Assembly: GCA_051251725.1 (NCBI GenBank)
Contig: JBPOFN010000029.1
Location: 1 to 53,726 of the forward strand
Source: JALZUE01 sp051251725
GTDB lineage: Bacteria > Pseudomonadota > Gammaproteobacteria > Enterobacterales > Alteromonadaceae
DNA length: 53,726 bases
Direction of reading: 5' to 3'
A program made the position numbers and the translations under genes. The notes under the pieces were generated by a model. It saw only the letters and a program-made list of their open reading frames with translations, ran no database searches and was not told where the DNA came from. Every line of letters begins with the position of its first letter. The first letter of the stretch is position 1. Shown piece by piece: positions 34,948 to 43,301 of this stretch.

Positions 34948-36006
34948 GTGACAACTGCGGTAAAAACATTGGCATTAGCCAACATTGAAGACACAACTTT
35001 AGCACAACTATTCCCTGCTAATACTAATGGTAATTTCCCTTATTTATTTCAATTAAATACTGATACTTTTTTTATAGCTGAAAATGCCAACACGGCGGGT
35101 AATTTCCAATCTGTTGACTATGCGGCTTTAGCACAAGACAGCACAATTGAATTGGTGGTTTTTGACCAGCTAACCTGTAAACAACTTAATAACATTTGCC
35201 AACAATGCCAAGTTAACTTATTAAGCTTAACGGCGATTAATCACCGTAACAATGCCACCAGTTATCGTTTTAATGTTGAAGTGTTAGGCGACTTAACGCT
35301 CGCTCGTCAGCAATTAGTACAATTTAACTTAGACCAAAAACAAGAAAGCATTTTAATTCAAAATGCACCTAAGCTTGCTAAACCTGGTGTGTTATTAATG
35401 GATATGGACTCAACCACCATTAAAATTGAGTGTATTGATGAACTGGCAGTACTCGCAGGTGTTGGCGAAGAAGTTGCAGAAGTCACTGAATTAGCCATGC
35501 AAGGTAAGCTCGACTTTGCCCAAAGTTTACATTCTCGCGTTGCAACGCTCAAAGATGCGCCGATTTCAATTCTTGAGACGGTAAAAGCCAATCTTCCGTT
35601 AATGGAAGGGCTAGAAAAATTAGTGAGCGAATTACAAAAACATCACTGGCGCGTGGCAATAGCTTCTGGCGGCTTTACTTATTTTGCTGATCACCTAAAA
35701 GATAAGCTATCACTTGATTCAGCCAAAGCGAATGAATTAGAGATAATTGATAATAAGTTAACCGGTAAAGTTTTGGGCGAGGTTGTTGATGCTAACGCAA
35801 AAGCTGAGAACTTATTAAGCTTAGCAAGCGAGCATAAAATTGCTGACTCGCAGACTGTAGCAATGGGCGATGGCGCCAACGATTTGGTGATGATGGATGC
35901 TGCGGCACTGGGCGTTGCCTTTCATGCTAAACAACTTGTTGTCGATAAAGCCGATGTTGGTATTAACCATTTAGGTTTAGACTGTTTATTACACTGGTTA
36001 GCGTAA
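34948..36006 (+). CDS. serB: Phosphoserine phosphatase
   Basis: SerB removes phosphate from L-phosphoserine, the last step of serine synthesis. The 352-residue protein has an N-terminal extension related to ACT-like domains (about 1-140) and a C-terminal HAD phosphatase core. That core has motif I 'LLMDMDSTTIKIECIDELA' near 149, motif II 'IASGGFTYF' near 239, and the Lys and Asp motifs 'AKAENLL' and 'MGDGANDLVMMDAA' near 307. The GTG start is used because the preceding ATG is followed directly by a stop. A strong terminator follows. Confidence 0.96.
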   Translation: MTTAVKTLALANIEDTTLAQLFPANTNGNFPYLFQLNTDTFFIAENANTAGNFQSVDYAALAQDSTIELVVFDQLTCKQLNNICQQCQVNLLSLTAINHRNNATSYRFNVEVLGDLTLARQQLVQFNLDQKQESILIQNAPKLAKPGVLLMDMDSTTIKIECIDELAVLAGVGEEVAEVTELAMQGKLDFAQSLHSRVATLKDAPISILETVKANLPLMEGLEKLVSELQKHHWRVAIASGGFTYFADHLKDKLSLDSAKANELEIIDNKLTGKVLGEVVDANAKAENLLSLASEHKIADSQTVAMGDGANDLVMMDAAALGVAFHAKQLVVDKADVGINHLGLDCLLHWLA

Positions 36007-36072
36007 TTTTTTTGATGTAATAAGCCCTAAGCCAATCAAACTAAGATGATGAACTAACGTTGAGTTCATCAT

Positions 36073-36100
36073 AAAAAAGCAGCGATAAGCTGCTTTTTTT
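36073..36100 (+). terminator. Terminator of serB
   Basis: An AAAAAAGCAGC / GCTGCTTTTTTT stem-loop lies between serB and the convergent PilZ gene. Confidence 0.9.
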
Positions 36101-36162
36101 GTAATCTAAATTTATGCCTTTAACTTATCGTTTTAGTTTTAAAACACTTGAGATTTAAAACG

Positions 36163-38604
36163 TTACAAACGATAACGGATCATCGCTTCTTGGGTAATAT
36201 CATAAAACTGAATCATACCGGCAACACTGTAAATTTCTTGCTCTAACTGCTTACCGCGGTGTATCGCGTACGAACCAATATAACTCAGCTCTGGGTTTAA
36301 ATATTTAAGATCAGGCTCACCTGCGCGCATAAGCTTGATTTGAATACAGAAAAACAGTCCTTTTTTTAAGGCATTTTTAATAAACATTTTTTTCAATTTC
36401 GCAGTGGCAAGCTCGCTGCTTATTTTCGTAATAACCCCCTGCTCTGCCGATGCCGCATTAGGATCAATTGAAATATAAAGAATGTCGGTAAACGGTTTAT
36501 CGTCGGCCTGCTGCTTTTTTAAGTTATGGCTAATCACGTCATTATTAATATGATTTTTTAATAATGGATATAAGTTGTAAGTACCTCTTTTTTCGCTCAA
36601 CTGATTTAACGCCATCATAAACGGACTGTCAATTTTACTACTGGTGAGCGCTTCATATTTGTAACGACTACCGCTGGTTTGCACCATAATCGCGGAAGAT
36701 AACATAGTCCGGCTATAAATATTCCGTAATGATTTTGCCAAGCCTGGTGTCATCATCACATATTCATCTTCAGTTAATTTATTTTTATTCTTTTCAATTA
36801 ATAATTTAAAAAATGAGCGACCAATATGTTTATGCTGCTCAATATGAACCCGCAAATTAATAATCGTTTTACTTTGATTAACTCGCATCACTTCATACGG
36901 TAATTTGGTTAATTCAAAACTTGAAGTGATTTTTTGCAATTGCGGAAAACTTAAATAAACAATATCACCTTTCAATAACACCGAGGACTTATCTAGCTCT
37001 ATTTTCATGCCCGAGACAGAAAAATCTAATGATTTTCCTTGCCACTTTACTTTTTCTATTTCAACTAGCAAAGGTGTGTTGTAATAAAAACGAGCCTCTT
37101 TACGATGATTATTGTAATTGATACCGACAGGATCTAATGCCTGAATATTCACGGCGCGTTTATGACCAAATCTTTTGACCCGTTGTAGATCTAAATTTTC
37201 AAAGCTATTTTCACGATAATCATTAATTATTGAAGGGGTGGTAATATCCGTTACTACACCAATATAAGGAATAGTGTTTAATAGCTCTAGGACCTCGACC
37301 GGACAAGGTTCATTTAAATAGGCATTTTTCTTTTCAATACTGTCTGACAAGGTCATCATCGAATCAACAAAACTTAAATCAACATCATGTAAAGATAATT
37401 GAGTCACCGCAAAGGTTTCTTTTGACGACATAAAGCCTAATAAGCTTTTCTTAAAATCATCATCATCTGCTAACTGCTTTTCATCTGCAGTGTAAAAGAA
37501 TCGTTGATCATTACTATAATGAATAAAACTATACACGATCAGTGACTTACCAAACTTGCGCATTTTCAGCAGCTGTTTAATTCGCTCAGGAGTAAATAAA
37601 CAGCCAAAGCTTGACTGTTTTTTATCATCCATCCAATATTCAAATATTGATCTATTGTCGTGACAAGTGAGCGTATATCTTGCTGTTAACTGATTATCTT
37701 TTTCACTCAAAAACACCGGTAGCTCGTTAATTTTTGGCAATAAGTATTGCTCAAACGTTCGCGCTTGCAAGGCGTTGATAGTATTTTCTAAATTAATTTT
37801 ATAACGGCGTTTATTACCTTGAATAAAGCCGACTAAAAAGCGCCGAAAACTGTCTCTATTTTTATCGCCACTGTAAATACGCTGAGCACCGATAAATTGG
37901 TTATTGTCGATTAACTGAATATTACGTATTTCATAATTAAAAAAGTTACTTTCACCAAATTCAAATTCTTGCTCTAAACCAACAAAGCGAATACTAAAAA
38001 CTTGGCCGATGGCGAGTTTTTCAGGTTTATTCAACCTAATTCGGCAACCATCAACGCTTAAATCAGAATTAGTGCAGTCAATTTTTTGATTTTTTACAAA
38101 CGATACTTCAAACGGAATGGCAAAATTCATCCGCTCTTCTAGGCGATTATAATAAGGGCCAAAATTGTATAACTTGGCAGGATATTGGGTTTTTTCTATT
38201 CCTTTAGCTAATTCGGTGGGATTAATCGGTTTTTCATTCGATTTTTCCCGCTGATAAATAACCCGAAAGTTATTTTCGGTATTTGTTACCGCTTCATAAA
38301 CACCGAAGGTATAGCCATGATATTCAGTTAAGTTATCTTTAAATGCTTTAATCGCTACATCATCTAAATAATGAGGACGGCCATCGTGCTCAAACGTACG
38401 ACATTCACCATCAACTAAACCTCGTAGGTCTATTAAACGAGTACAAGGTTGAGCTAAACGCTTTAATTCCATTTTTAATAAAAAGCGTTCTGATTTAGCA
38501 ATATGTTGAGTGGCCGCTAAAAACTTAGCTTCAAAGTTACTTTTCAGTACTTGGCCTCTGAAATTATCAATAATTTTTGCGTATTTGGCAAAGTCTTTAA
38601 ACAT
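36163..38604 (-). CDS. Large double-PilZ-domain c-di-GMP-binding protein
   Basis: The 813-residue protein contains two complete PilZ c-di-GMP signatures. In the first, RxxxR is Arg154-Arg158 ('RLEER') and DxSxxG starts at Asp181 ('DLSVDG'). In the second, RxxxR is Arg501-Arg505 ('RKEAR') and DxSxxG starts at Asp527 ('DFSVSG'). Regions before, between and after (1-150, 210-490, 600-813) are mostly unassigned. No transmembrane segment is evident, so it is probably a cytoplasmic c-di-GMP receptor. Similar very large PilZ proteins next to serB are known in marine gammaproteobacteria, but I know of no established function. It converges on serB. Confidence 0.88.
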   Translation of the reverse strand: MFKDFAKYAKIIDNFRGQVLKSNFEAKFLAATQHIAKSERFLLKMELKRLAQPCTRLIDLRGLVDGECRTFEHDGRPHYLDDVAIKAFKDNLTEYHGYTFGVYEAVTNTENNFRVIYQREKSNEKPINPTELAKGIEKTQYPAKLYNFGPYYNRLEERMNFAIPFEVSFVKNQKIDCTNSDLSVDGCRIRLNKPEKLAIGQVFSIRFVGLEQEFEFGESNFFNYEIRNIQLIDNNQFIGAQRIYSGDKNRDSFRRFLVGFIQGNKRRYKINLENTINALQARTFEQYLLPKINELPVFLSEKDNQLTARYTLTCHDNRSIFEYWMDDKKQSSFGCLFTPERIKQLLKMRKFGKSLIVYSFIHYSNDQRFFYTADEKQLADDDDFKKSLLGFMSSKETFAVTQLSLHDVDLSFVDSMMTLSDSIEKKNAYLNEPCPVEVLELLNTIPYIGVVTDITTPSIINDYRENSFENLDLQRVKRFGHKRAVNIQALDPVGINYNNHRKEARFYYNTPLLVEIEKVKWQGKSLDFSVSGMKIELDKSSVLLKGDIVYLSFPQLQKITSSFELTKLPYEVMRVNQSKTIINLRVHIEQHKHIGRSFFKLLIEKNKNKLTEDEYVMMTPGLAKSLRNIYSRTMLSSAIMVQTSGSRYKYEALTSSKIDSPFMMALNQLSEKRGTYNLYPLLKNHINNDVISHNLKKQQADDKPFTDILYISIDPNAASAEQGVITKISSELATAKLKKMFIKNALKKGLFFCIQIKLMRAGEPDLKYLNPELSYIGSYAIHRGKQLEQEIYSVAGMIQFYDITQEAMIRYRL

Positions 38605-38929
38605 AGCGTATTAAAATCACCGTATTAAATCATTTAACTTTTATTGGACGTAAAGAAAGACTTCTCAACGCGCATTATTGTAACTTTGGTGTTAGTTCTT
38701 TGACGCTGCATAATGCTAACGTCAAATAAAATACTAAAGCTGTAACTTTAAAGCAATAACTATGCCCTTGATAAAAATAACAAAAGGTTTTAGCCAAGTT
38801 CAGGATCGGTTTAAAAAGTACCATTAATATAGAGAGTAAAACAAAACAGTATAATTTTAAACACTTTAACTGTGAATGTATTGATCGCTGCTTATTTATC
38901 AGCCACGGGGAATATTGCTAGGGTTTGTG
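38605..38929. other. Non-coding region upstream of the PilZ gene
   Basis: This is AT-rich sequence carrying the PilZ gene's promoter on the minus strand. No gene was found; the truncated ABC permease begins at 38930. Confidence 0.4.
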
Positions 38930-39061
38930 TTATTCGTAGCGTAAGTTTTTAACCCGTTTAGACATCGCGCTATATGCTGCTTGACCAGCGATGATCAGCC
39001 AAGCAATTGTTAAGGTGAATAAACCTGCCGTGATAAAAAGCCACAAGTCTAATTCAGTCGC
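38930..39061 (-). pseudogene. C-terminal remnant of an FtsX/MacB-like ABC permease
   Basis: Reading the minus strand upstream from the stop at 38930 gives 43 open codons, beginning 'ATELDLWLFITAGLFTLTIA' and ending 'VKNLRYE'. A hydrophobic last helix followed by a basic 'xNP/KxLRYE' end is the hallmark of FtsX-like permease C-termini in Alteromonadales. The frame stops at 39062-39064, and no start codon or upstream permease sequence remains. It is a truncated tail. The missing N-terminal part would have lain to the right, where the histidine-kinase remnant now begins. Confidence 0.72.
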
Positions 39062-39101
39062 TTATATTGCCATTAATATCGGGCTAGCCAGCAATTCATA
39101 G

Positions 39102-39309
39102 CAATATAAGCGATTGGCTGTTTGTGAACACCAAATGAAAATTGTTAATAAGTTTTTTCAAGCCGCTCACCATGAAGATTTTTCTCCAAAACATATTGGC
39201 ACAGGCATTGTGCATAACTTTAACGCGCCAAATAATGTATGCTCATGGTGGGAAAATGTCGGTTAAATCGACGATTAAAAAAGGCACCACAATTGAATTG
39301 TTCTTCTAA
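39102..39309 (+). pseudogene. C-terminal remnant of a sensor histidine kinase, frameshifted
   Basis: One frame encodes 'EHQMKIVNKFFQA' and '...KHIGTGI', matching the F box and G2 box of the HATPase_c domain. At about 39208 the match moves by one base to another frame, which encodes 'LTRQIMYAHGGKMSV' and then 'KSTIKKGTTIELFF' before the stop at 39307-39309. That is the classic end of a histidine kinase. The catalytic N box, the dimerisation domain and the start are absent. The gene is dead through both 5' loss and a frameshift. Confidence 0.75.
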
Positions 39310-39570
39310 AATAGGCACTATTCATTACAGATAAACTTGATTCCCCCAACTTAACTTAACTAGTTATTATTGCGGCCTTGAGCCAGCCTACCATGATGCC
39401 ATGACCAAATAACCTTTTAACACTTAGTAATAAACAGCGCCACGGGTGTGACTTATTCGAAAGCCAAAGTAAAAGCTTATTGAATTTTATCAACAACCAC
39501 GGTAAAAATAGTAAATAAGGAAATTAATCAAGCGCCGATTACCGCGGCCGTTAAGTTCAATGGAGGAACG
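39310..39570. other. Possible decayed sequence before the secreted-protein gene
   Basis: No intact gene is present. One forward frame reads into the downstream start as 'INQAPITAAVKFNGGTM', after stops further upstream, hinting at an older longer frame. It is not recognisable. A GGAGG ribosome site at 39561 serves the next gene. Confidence 0.3.
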
Positions 39571-39918
39571 ATGAAACTATCTTTATGCTTATTTTGTTTG
39601 ATCACCTTTCAGGCCACTGGCACTGAGACAACAATGGAACGTCTAGTCAATCTGACTAACAAGGCCAAATTTATTCAGTACAAGGAAAGTATCGAGTGGA
39701 TAAAAAGTTCACCTCGGATTTCTTATATCGAAAATGACAATCGAGATCGCTTTGGTAATGGCACTTATTCAACCGTTACGGGTTATGACTGTGACCGAGA
39801 CGGAAAAGTTGATGAACCCTATAAATGTGCATTTCTTTTTAAGCGACTAAAAAAACATTTTGAAGAAAATGAATTAACCGCTGTTACTCCTCATAATTCT
39901 TTAGGTTTTGGAGCATAA
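39571..39918 (+). CDS. Small secreted protein with a Cys-flanked calcium-loop motif
   Basis: I do not recognise this 115-residue protein. It has a short signal peptide ('MKLSLCLFCLITFQATG'). In the middle, 'YDCDRDGKVDEPYKC' contains a DxDxDGxxDE loop (Asp73-Glu82), like an EF-hand or dockerin calcium site, and Cys74 and Cys86 could form a disulphide around it. The start has GGAGG 5 bases upstream. The stop TAA is immediately followed by the ATG of the acetyltransferase gene, so the two are almost certainly co-translated. Function unknown. Confidence 0.65.
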   Translation: MKLSLCLFCLITFQATGTETTMERLVNLTNKAKFIQYKESIEWIKSSPRISYIENDNRDRFGNGTYSTVTGYDCDRDGKVDEPYKCAFLFKRLKKHFEENELTAVTPHNSLGFGA

Positions 39919-40476
39919 ATGGAAATCCCAATAAAAACGAAAAACAATGAAAGCTTAGTTTTTCGTCCACTCAAAAAAAATGATGTCGAAATGTTAACTG
40001 AATTTTTTCAAACATTATCTGCAGCAACAAAAGCAAAATTTGGTCCGCATCCATTCACCACTGACTACCTTCAAGTAATGTTAAATACTGAGTTCGGCAA
40101 TAATAACGTGGCTCGTTTTATTATGGCAGCAGAGCAAAAAGTAGTTGGCTACTTTATCGTTGACTTTAATCATTACCCGAATGAAAAACGCCGTTATGCC
40201 GGTTATGGCGTTGAGCTCAACTTTAGCGTCGACCCTGTTTTTGCTCCATGTATCCATGATGATTACCAAAGCCAAGGGGTAGCAAGTTTAGCGATGGCCG
40301 CTTTATTCTTATCTTTAGCTAAATTACCACTACGGAGTTTAGTGCTAATGGGCGGTACCCAAGCGCCAAATTTATTAGCTCGACATTTTTACAAAAAATT
40401 TAATTTTAAAGAGTTTGGTGAGTTTTATACTGATTATAATCAGTTAAATAATATTGACATGAGGTTGGTGTTTTAA
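39919..40476 (+). CDS. GNAT-family N-acetyltransferase
   Basis: The 185-residue protein has a GNAT fold. An N-terminal strand-helix 'FRPLKKNDVEMLTEFFQTL' is followed by 'VGYFIVDFNHYPN', the acetyl-CoA region 'DDYQSQGVASLAMAALFLSL' near 113, and a C-terminal 'APNLLARHFYKKFNFKEFGEF' matching motif B ('N..A..FY.K.GF'). The Q/RxxGxG/A loop reads 'QSQGVA'. The substrate is not inferable. It starts directly after the secreted protein's stop, suggesting translational coupling of a secreted and a cytoplasmic product. Confidence 0.82.
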   Translation: MEIPIKTKNNESLVFRPLKKNDVEMLTEFFQTLSAATKAKFGPHPFTTDYLQVMLNTEFGNNNVARFIMAAEQKVVGYFIVDFNHYPNEKRRYAGYGVELNFSVDPVFAPCIHDDYQSQGVASLAMAALFLSLAKLPLRSLVLMGGTQAPNLLARHFYKKFNFKEFGEFYTDYNQLNNIDMRLVF

Positions 40477-40512
40477 GCGGATGTTCACCAATCATAAGAG
40501 TAGCTGAAATAT

Positions 40513-40547
40513 AAGTGAGTACTCTAAAGAGATGAGAGTACTCACTT
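40513..40547. terminator. Perfect hairpin between the GNAT and PhoD-like genes
   Basis: AAGTGAGTACTCT and AGAGTACTCACTT form a 13-bp perfect stem with a 9-base loop between convergent genes. T tracts are weak on both sides. Confidence 0.65.
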
Positions 40548-40602
40548 AACATAAATAATCTAACAATAAGGGCTAACTGTAATAATTACCCACGAATTAC
40601 CA

Positions 40603-42972
40603 TTAACTTAAAACATTTTCGCCTTTATTTTCTTTTTGGTGAATTGTCACCGGCCAGCCTGGGAATTGAATATTCGCTTGCTTGTCATTCACATCTACCA
40701 TAAAACGGTAAGCATTCATGGTATAAGTTAACTTTTGTGTATCGAAAGTGATAAAACCAAAGCCACTGCCCTTTTCATGAGCATGAACATAGCGATTAGC
40801 TGATTTACCGACTTCTGGGTTTCCGGCCGCATAGACATAAATTTTATTACCGAAGCTATCTAAGTATTCCCCAGTTTGCTCAAGGCCATGACTCGGACGA
40901 TTAGCATGTGGAATACCGGCCGCATCAGGGCGCCACCAGCGCGGCCAACCGGCTGAAATAGCAGGTGTACAAAATGCCCAGTTACTATCACGTTGTTTAT
41001 GCACGCCGTATTGCGATAATGTCCCTAGATGAGTATCACCACAGATATGTAAAGCCATTGAAGGGCGCATAATATCAATGGCGCGATTACGTGCTGATGC
41101 TGGCCAGCCGCTACCATCAAAATCATATTTCAAATAACGATCTGGTAACGGTTGATGCGTTGCTATGCCCGCAAAAACCGTTTGGCTTAATACGGCTTTG
41201 AGTTCATGCCCGCGCCAATCAGTGCCCCATTGTGTCAAAAAGGCTTCCTGACGATTACCTAATAAATCTAATCCTGGAGGATCAAATTTAGGATTAATGA
41301 ATAATGGATCTTCATCTTGACCAGTGACACCAACATGAACATCAACGCGCTCTGGCCCGCTTTTCCATTGTCTGTCGGCAAGTATGGCAAAACCAACATT
41401 ACCATAAACTAGTTCGCCAAAATAACTGCTGATCCCTCTTAGCACAGGGGTTGGATCGTAAGGATCAGGATGATGATTAACACTGGTTCGATGAACCATA
41501 TTAACAAAACGTGCCGGTTCAACATAACCACCTAAAATAGAAGCCGTTGGATCTTTTTCAGGATTTTTCATCGCCGCGCCAGTTTCGCCCCATAAGTTAC
41601 CTTGTAGCACGTCATGATCATCAGGTAAAACAACCGTAGGTTGATTACGCATAGTGTCACGAAACGCCCAACCAAATTGATAAAATTTACGTAGGTAATT
41701 TAATATCGCCAGTGTTTCAGGTTCACGAATATAACCAAAACCACCATGAGTTTCGTAAATTTGATCACCGGAGAAAAAAACAATATCAGGGTTTAATTTA
41801 AGCACGTTATTAGCAACTGGCTCATAAGGAAAACCAATATCATTTTGACAGGTTAATGCGGCCATACGTAACGGCCGCCCAACCGGATTAGCTTGAATAG
41901 TGCCGTCGTAAATATCTAAGGTTTCGCTGCCATCAATATGCTGCTCGCGGTACACTACGCGATAAGGCGTTGCTTGTTTTTCATTCCAGTTAGGAATACG
42001 GAAAGTGGCAACCCAAGCGTCGGTATCAAGTTTCGCTTCAGCTAACGATTGCCACTGGTTGTTTTTTTGAACTTGCAGCTCAACAACTTGACTGTCTTTA
42101 TCTCCCATAGGACCGGTATAAGCACTTAATTTCATCACAAAACCTTCGTTGTTTCGTGAGTCACTTAAAGTATGCATCGCCCATAATAACGGTCCGAATT
42201 TTTGCTCGTCTTTTACTGAAAAGGCTTCACCTTGCATTGACCAATCGCTAAAACGATAACGAGCGCCTAATTTACTTTCCGGTGCGTTAGGTTGAGTAAG
42301 CGCTTCAATGGCAAAGTTACTGACTAAAGCAACATTACCTCGCAGATCTTCAGCAGGCACTAAGTGAGATAATTCGCCGATAACAGCGCCGGTTTCAGTT
42401 AATTTAGCAATCAGTGTTAATGCCATTGCGCCTGTTTGTGGCTTGGCACTAAGCTGTAATGTTACGGCTTGGTCAGTTAAGCGAACAGCAAGCGGAAGTT
42501 TTTTATTCCCCAGTATTAAGTCATTGTCTTTAATACCAAGATCATAACCTTGTTGCACAAAACAGTTACTACGTACTTCATTTAATTCACTGCGCGCACC
42601 TAAGCGAATACCCGCACCGCCATCATTGGCATTTTGCTGTAAACGTCGTAACTGTACTGACATCTCAAAACTTTGATCAAGAAAGCTTAATTGATGCGTT
42701 AATGAATGAACGCTGCGATTACCGCCTCGGTTTAAACATTCAGCACCGCCATCAATAACACGCCAGTCTTCCATTGGATTAGCCCAGTATTCACCACCAA
42801 GCCACACGCGATCATGGGTATTTTTCCATGAATCATGGCTGGCGATAACACCAGTTTTAACAAGGGTAGATGCTTTTGAACCTGAAACGTTTGTACAGCT
42901 GGTAACACCGGTTGCAACAACGCCCGCGGCAACAAATTTAAGTGCTGATCGGCGAGAAATATTTTTATCCAT
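40603..42972 (-). CDS. PhoD-like Tat-exported metallophosphatase
   Basis: The 789-residue protein starts with a twin-arginine signal 'ISRRSALKFVAAGVVA' (Arg7-Arg8), with a Cys at 26 ('VTSC') that may be lipidated. About 40-250 is a beta-rich N-terminal domain. About 360-760 is a PhoD-like metallophosphatase domain with 'NPDIVFFSGDQIYE', 'VVLPDDHDVLQGNLW', 'ILADRQWKSG' and 'LHICGDTHLGTLSQYG'. PhoD enzymes are Ca/Fe-dependent phosphodiesterases or alkaline phosphatases that act outside the cytoplasm. This subgroup is longer than Bacillus PhoD, so the substrate is uncertain. It is monocistronic and flanked by a pseudogene. Confidence 0.85.
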   Translation of the reverse strand: MDKNISRRSALKFVAAGVVATGVTSCTNVSGSKASTLVKTGVIASHDSWKNTHDRVWLGGEYWANPMEDWRVIDGGAECLNRGGNRSVHSLTHQLSFLDQSFEMSVQLRRLQQNANDGGAGIRLGARSELNEVRSNCFVQQGYDLGIKDNDLILGNKKLPLAVRLTDQAVTLQLSAKPQTGAMALTLIAKLTETGAVIGELSHLVPAEDLRGNVALVSNFAIEALTQPNAPESKLGARYRFSDWSMQGEAFSVKDEQKFGPLLWAMHTLSDSRNNEGFVMKLSAYTGPMGDKDSQVVELQVQKNNQWQSLAEAKLDTDAWVATFRIPNWNEKQATPYRVVYREQHIDGSETLDIYDGTIQANPVGRPLRMAALTCQNDIGFPYEPVANNVLKLNPDIVFFSGDQIYETHGGFGYIREPETLAILNYLRKFYQFGWAFRDTMRNQPTVVLPDDHDVLQGNLWGETGAAMKNPEKDPTASILGGYVEPARFVNMVHRTSVNHHPDPYDPTPVLRGISSYFGELVYGNVGFAILADRQWKSGPERVDVHVGVTGQDEDPLFINPKFDPPGLDLLGNRQEAFLTQWGTDWRGHELKAVLSQTVFAGIATHQPLPDRYLKYDFDGSGWPASARNRAIDIMRPSMALHICGDTHLGTLSQYGVHKQRDSNWAFCTPAISAGWPRWWRPDAAGIPHANRPSHGLEQTGEYLDSFGNKIYVYAAGNPEVGKSANRYVHAHEKGSGFGFITFDTQKLTYTMNAYRFMVDVNDKQANIQFPGWPVTIHQKENKGENVLS

Positions 42973-43301
42973 AATCCACTTTATTTTTAGTTAGGTTATA
43001 AAATATATAGTTCATTTAAGCGGGATAAGTTCAGCTAATTAAATAACTTAATGACTTAAACACCTAGGGTCTGTTGAACTATTCAATAACGATAAACTTT
43101 ATCTTTAATAATCAATATTGTTAACAATATACCATAATCAATATTAAAGAAAGTAAAAAAAGGTAAAGTTAAGTAAATATCGTTGATATTAAAGGGAACC
43201 ATAAATGGTTCCCTTTAATAAGTTTGCAAGTAGCCCATATCATAACTTGTTTATTTTATGGCCTAGTCACTCACTAGTAAGTTAATACTTACTTTAGGCT
43301 T
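42973..43301. other. Region between the PhoD-like gene and the glycosidase relic
   Basis: It contains the phosphatase promoter, a perfect 16-bp palindrome ATATTGTTAACAATAT at 43115-43130 that looks like an operator, and the terminator at 43188-43219. No gene was found. Confidence 0.5.
43188..43219 (-). terminator. Hairpin terminator of the glycosidase relic
   Basis: The 15-base arms ATTAAAGGGAACCAT and ATGGTTCCCTTTAAT are perfectly complementary, with a 2-base centre; the arm tips would open to form the loop. It lies 82 bases downstream of the relic's stop. Confidence 0.7.
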
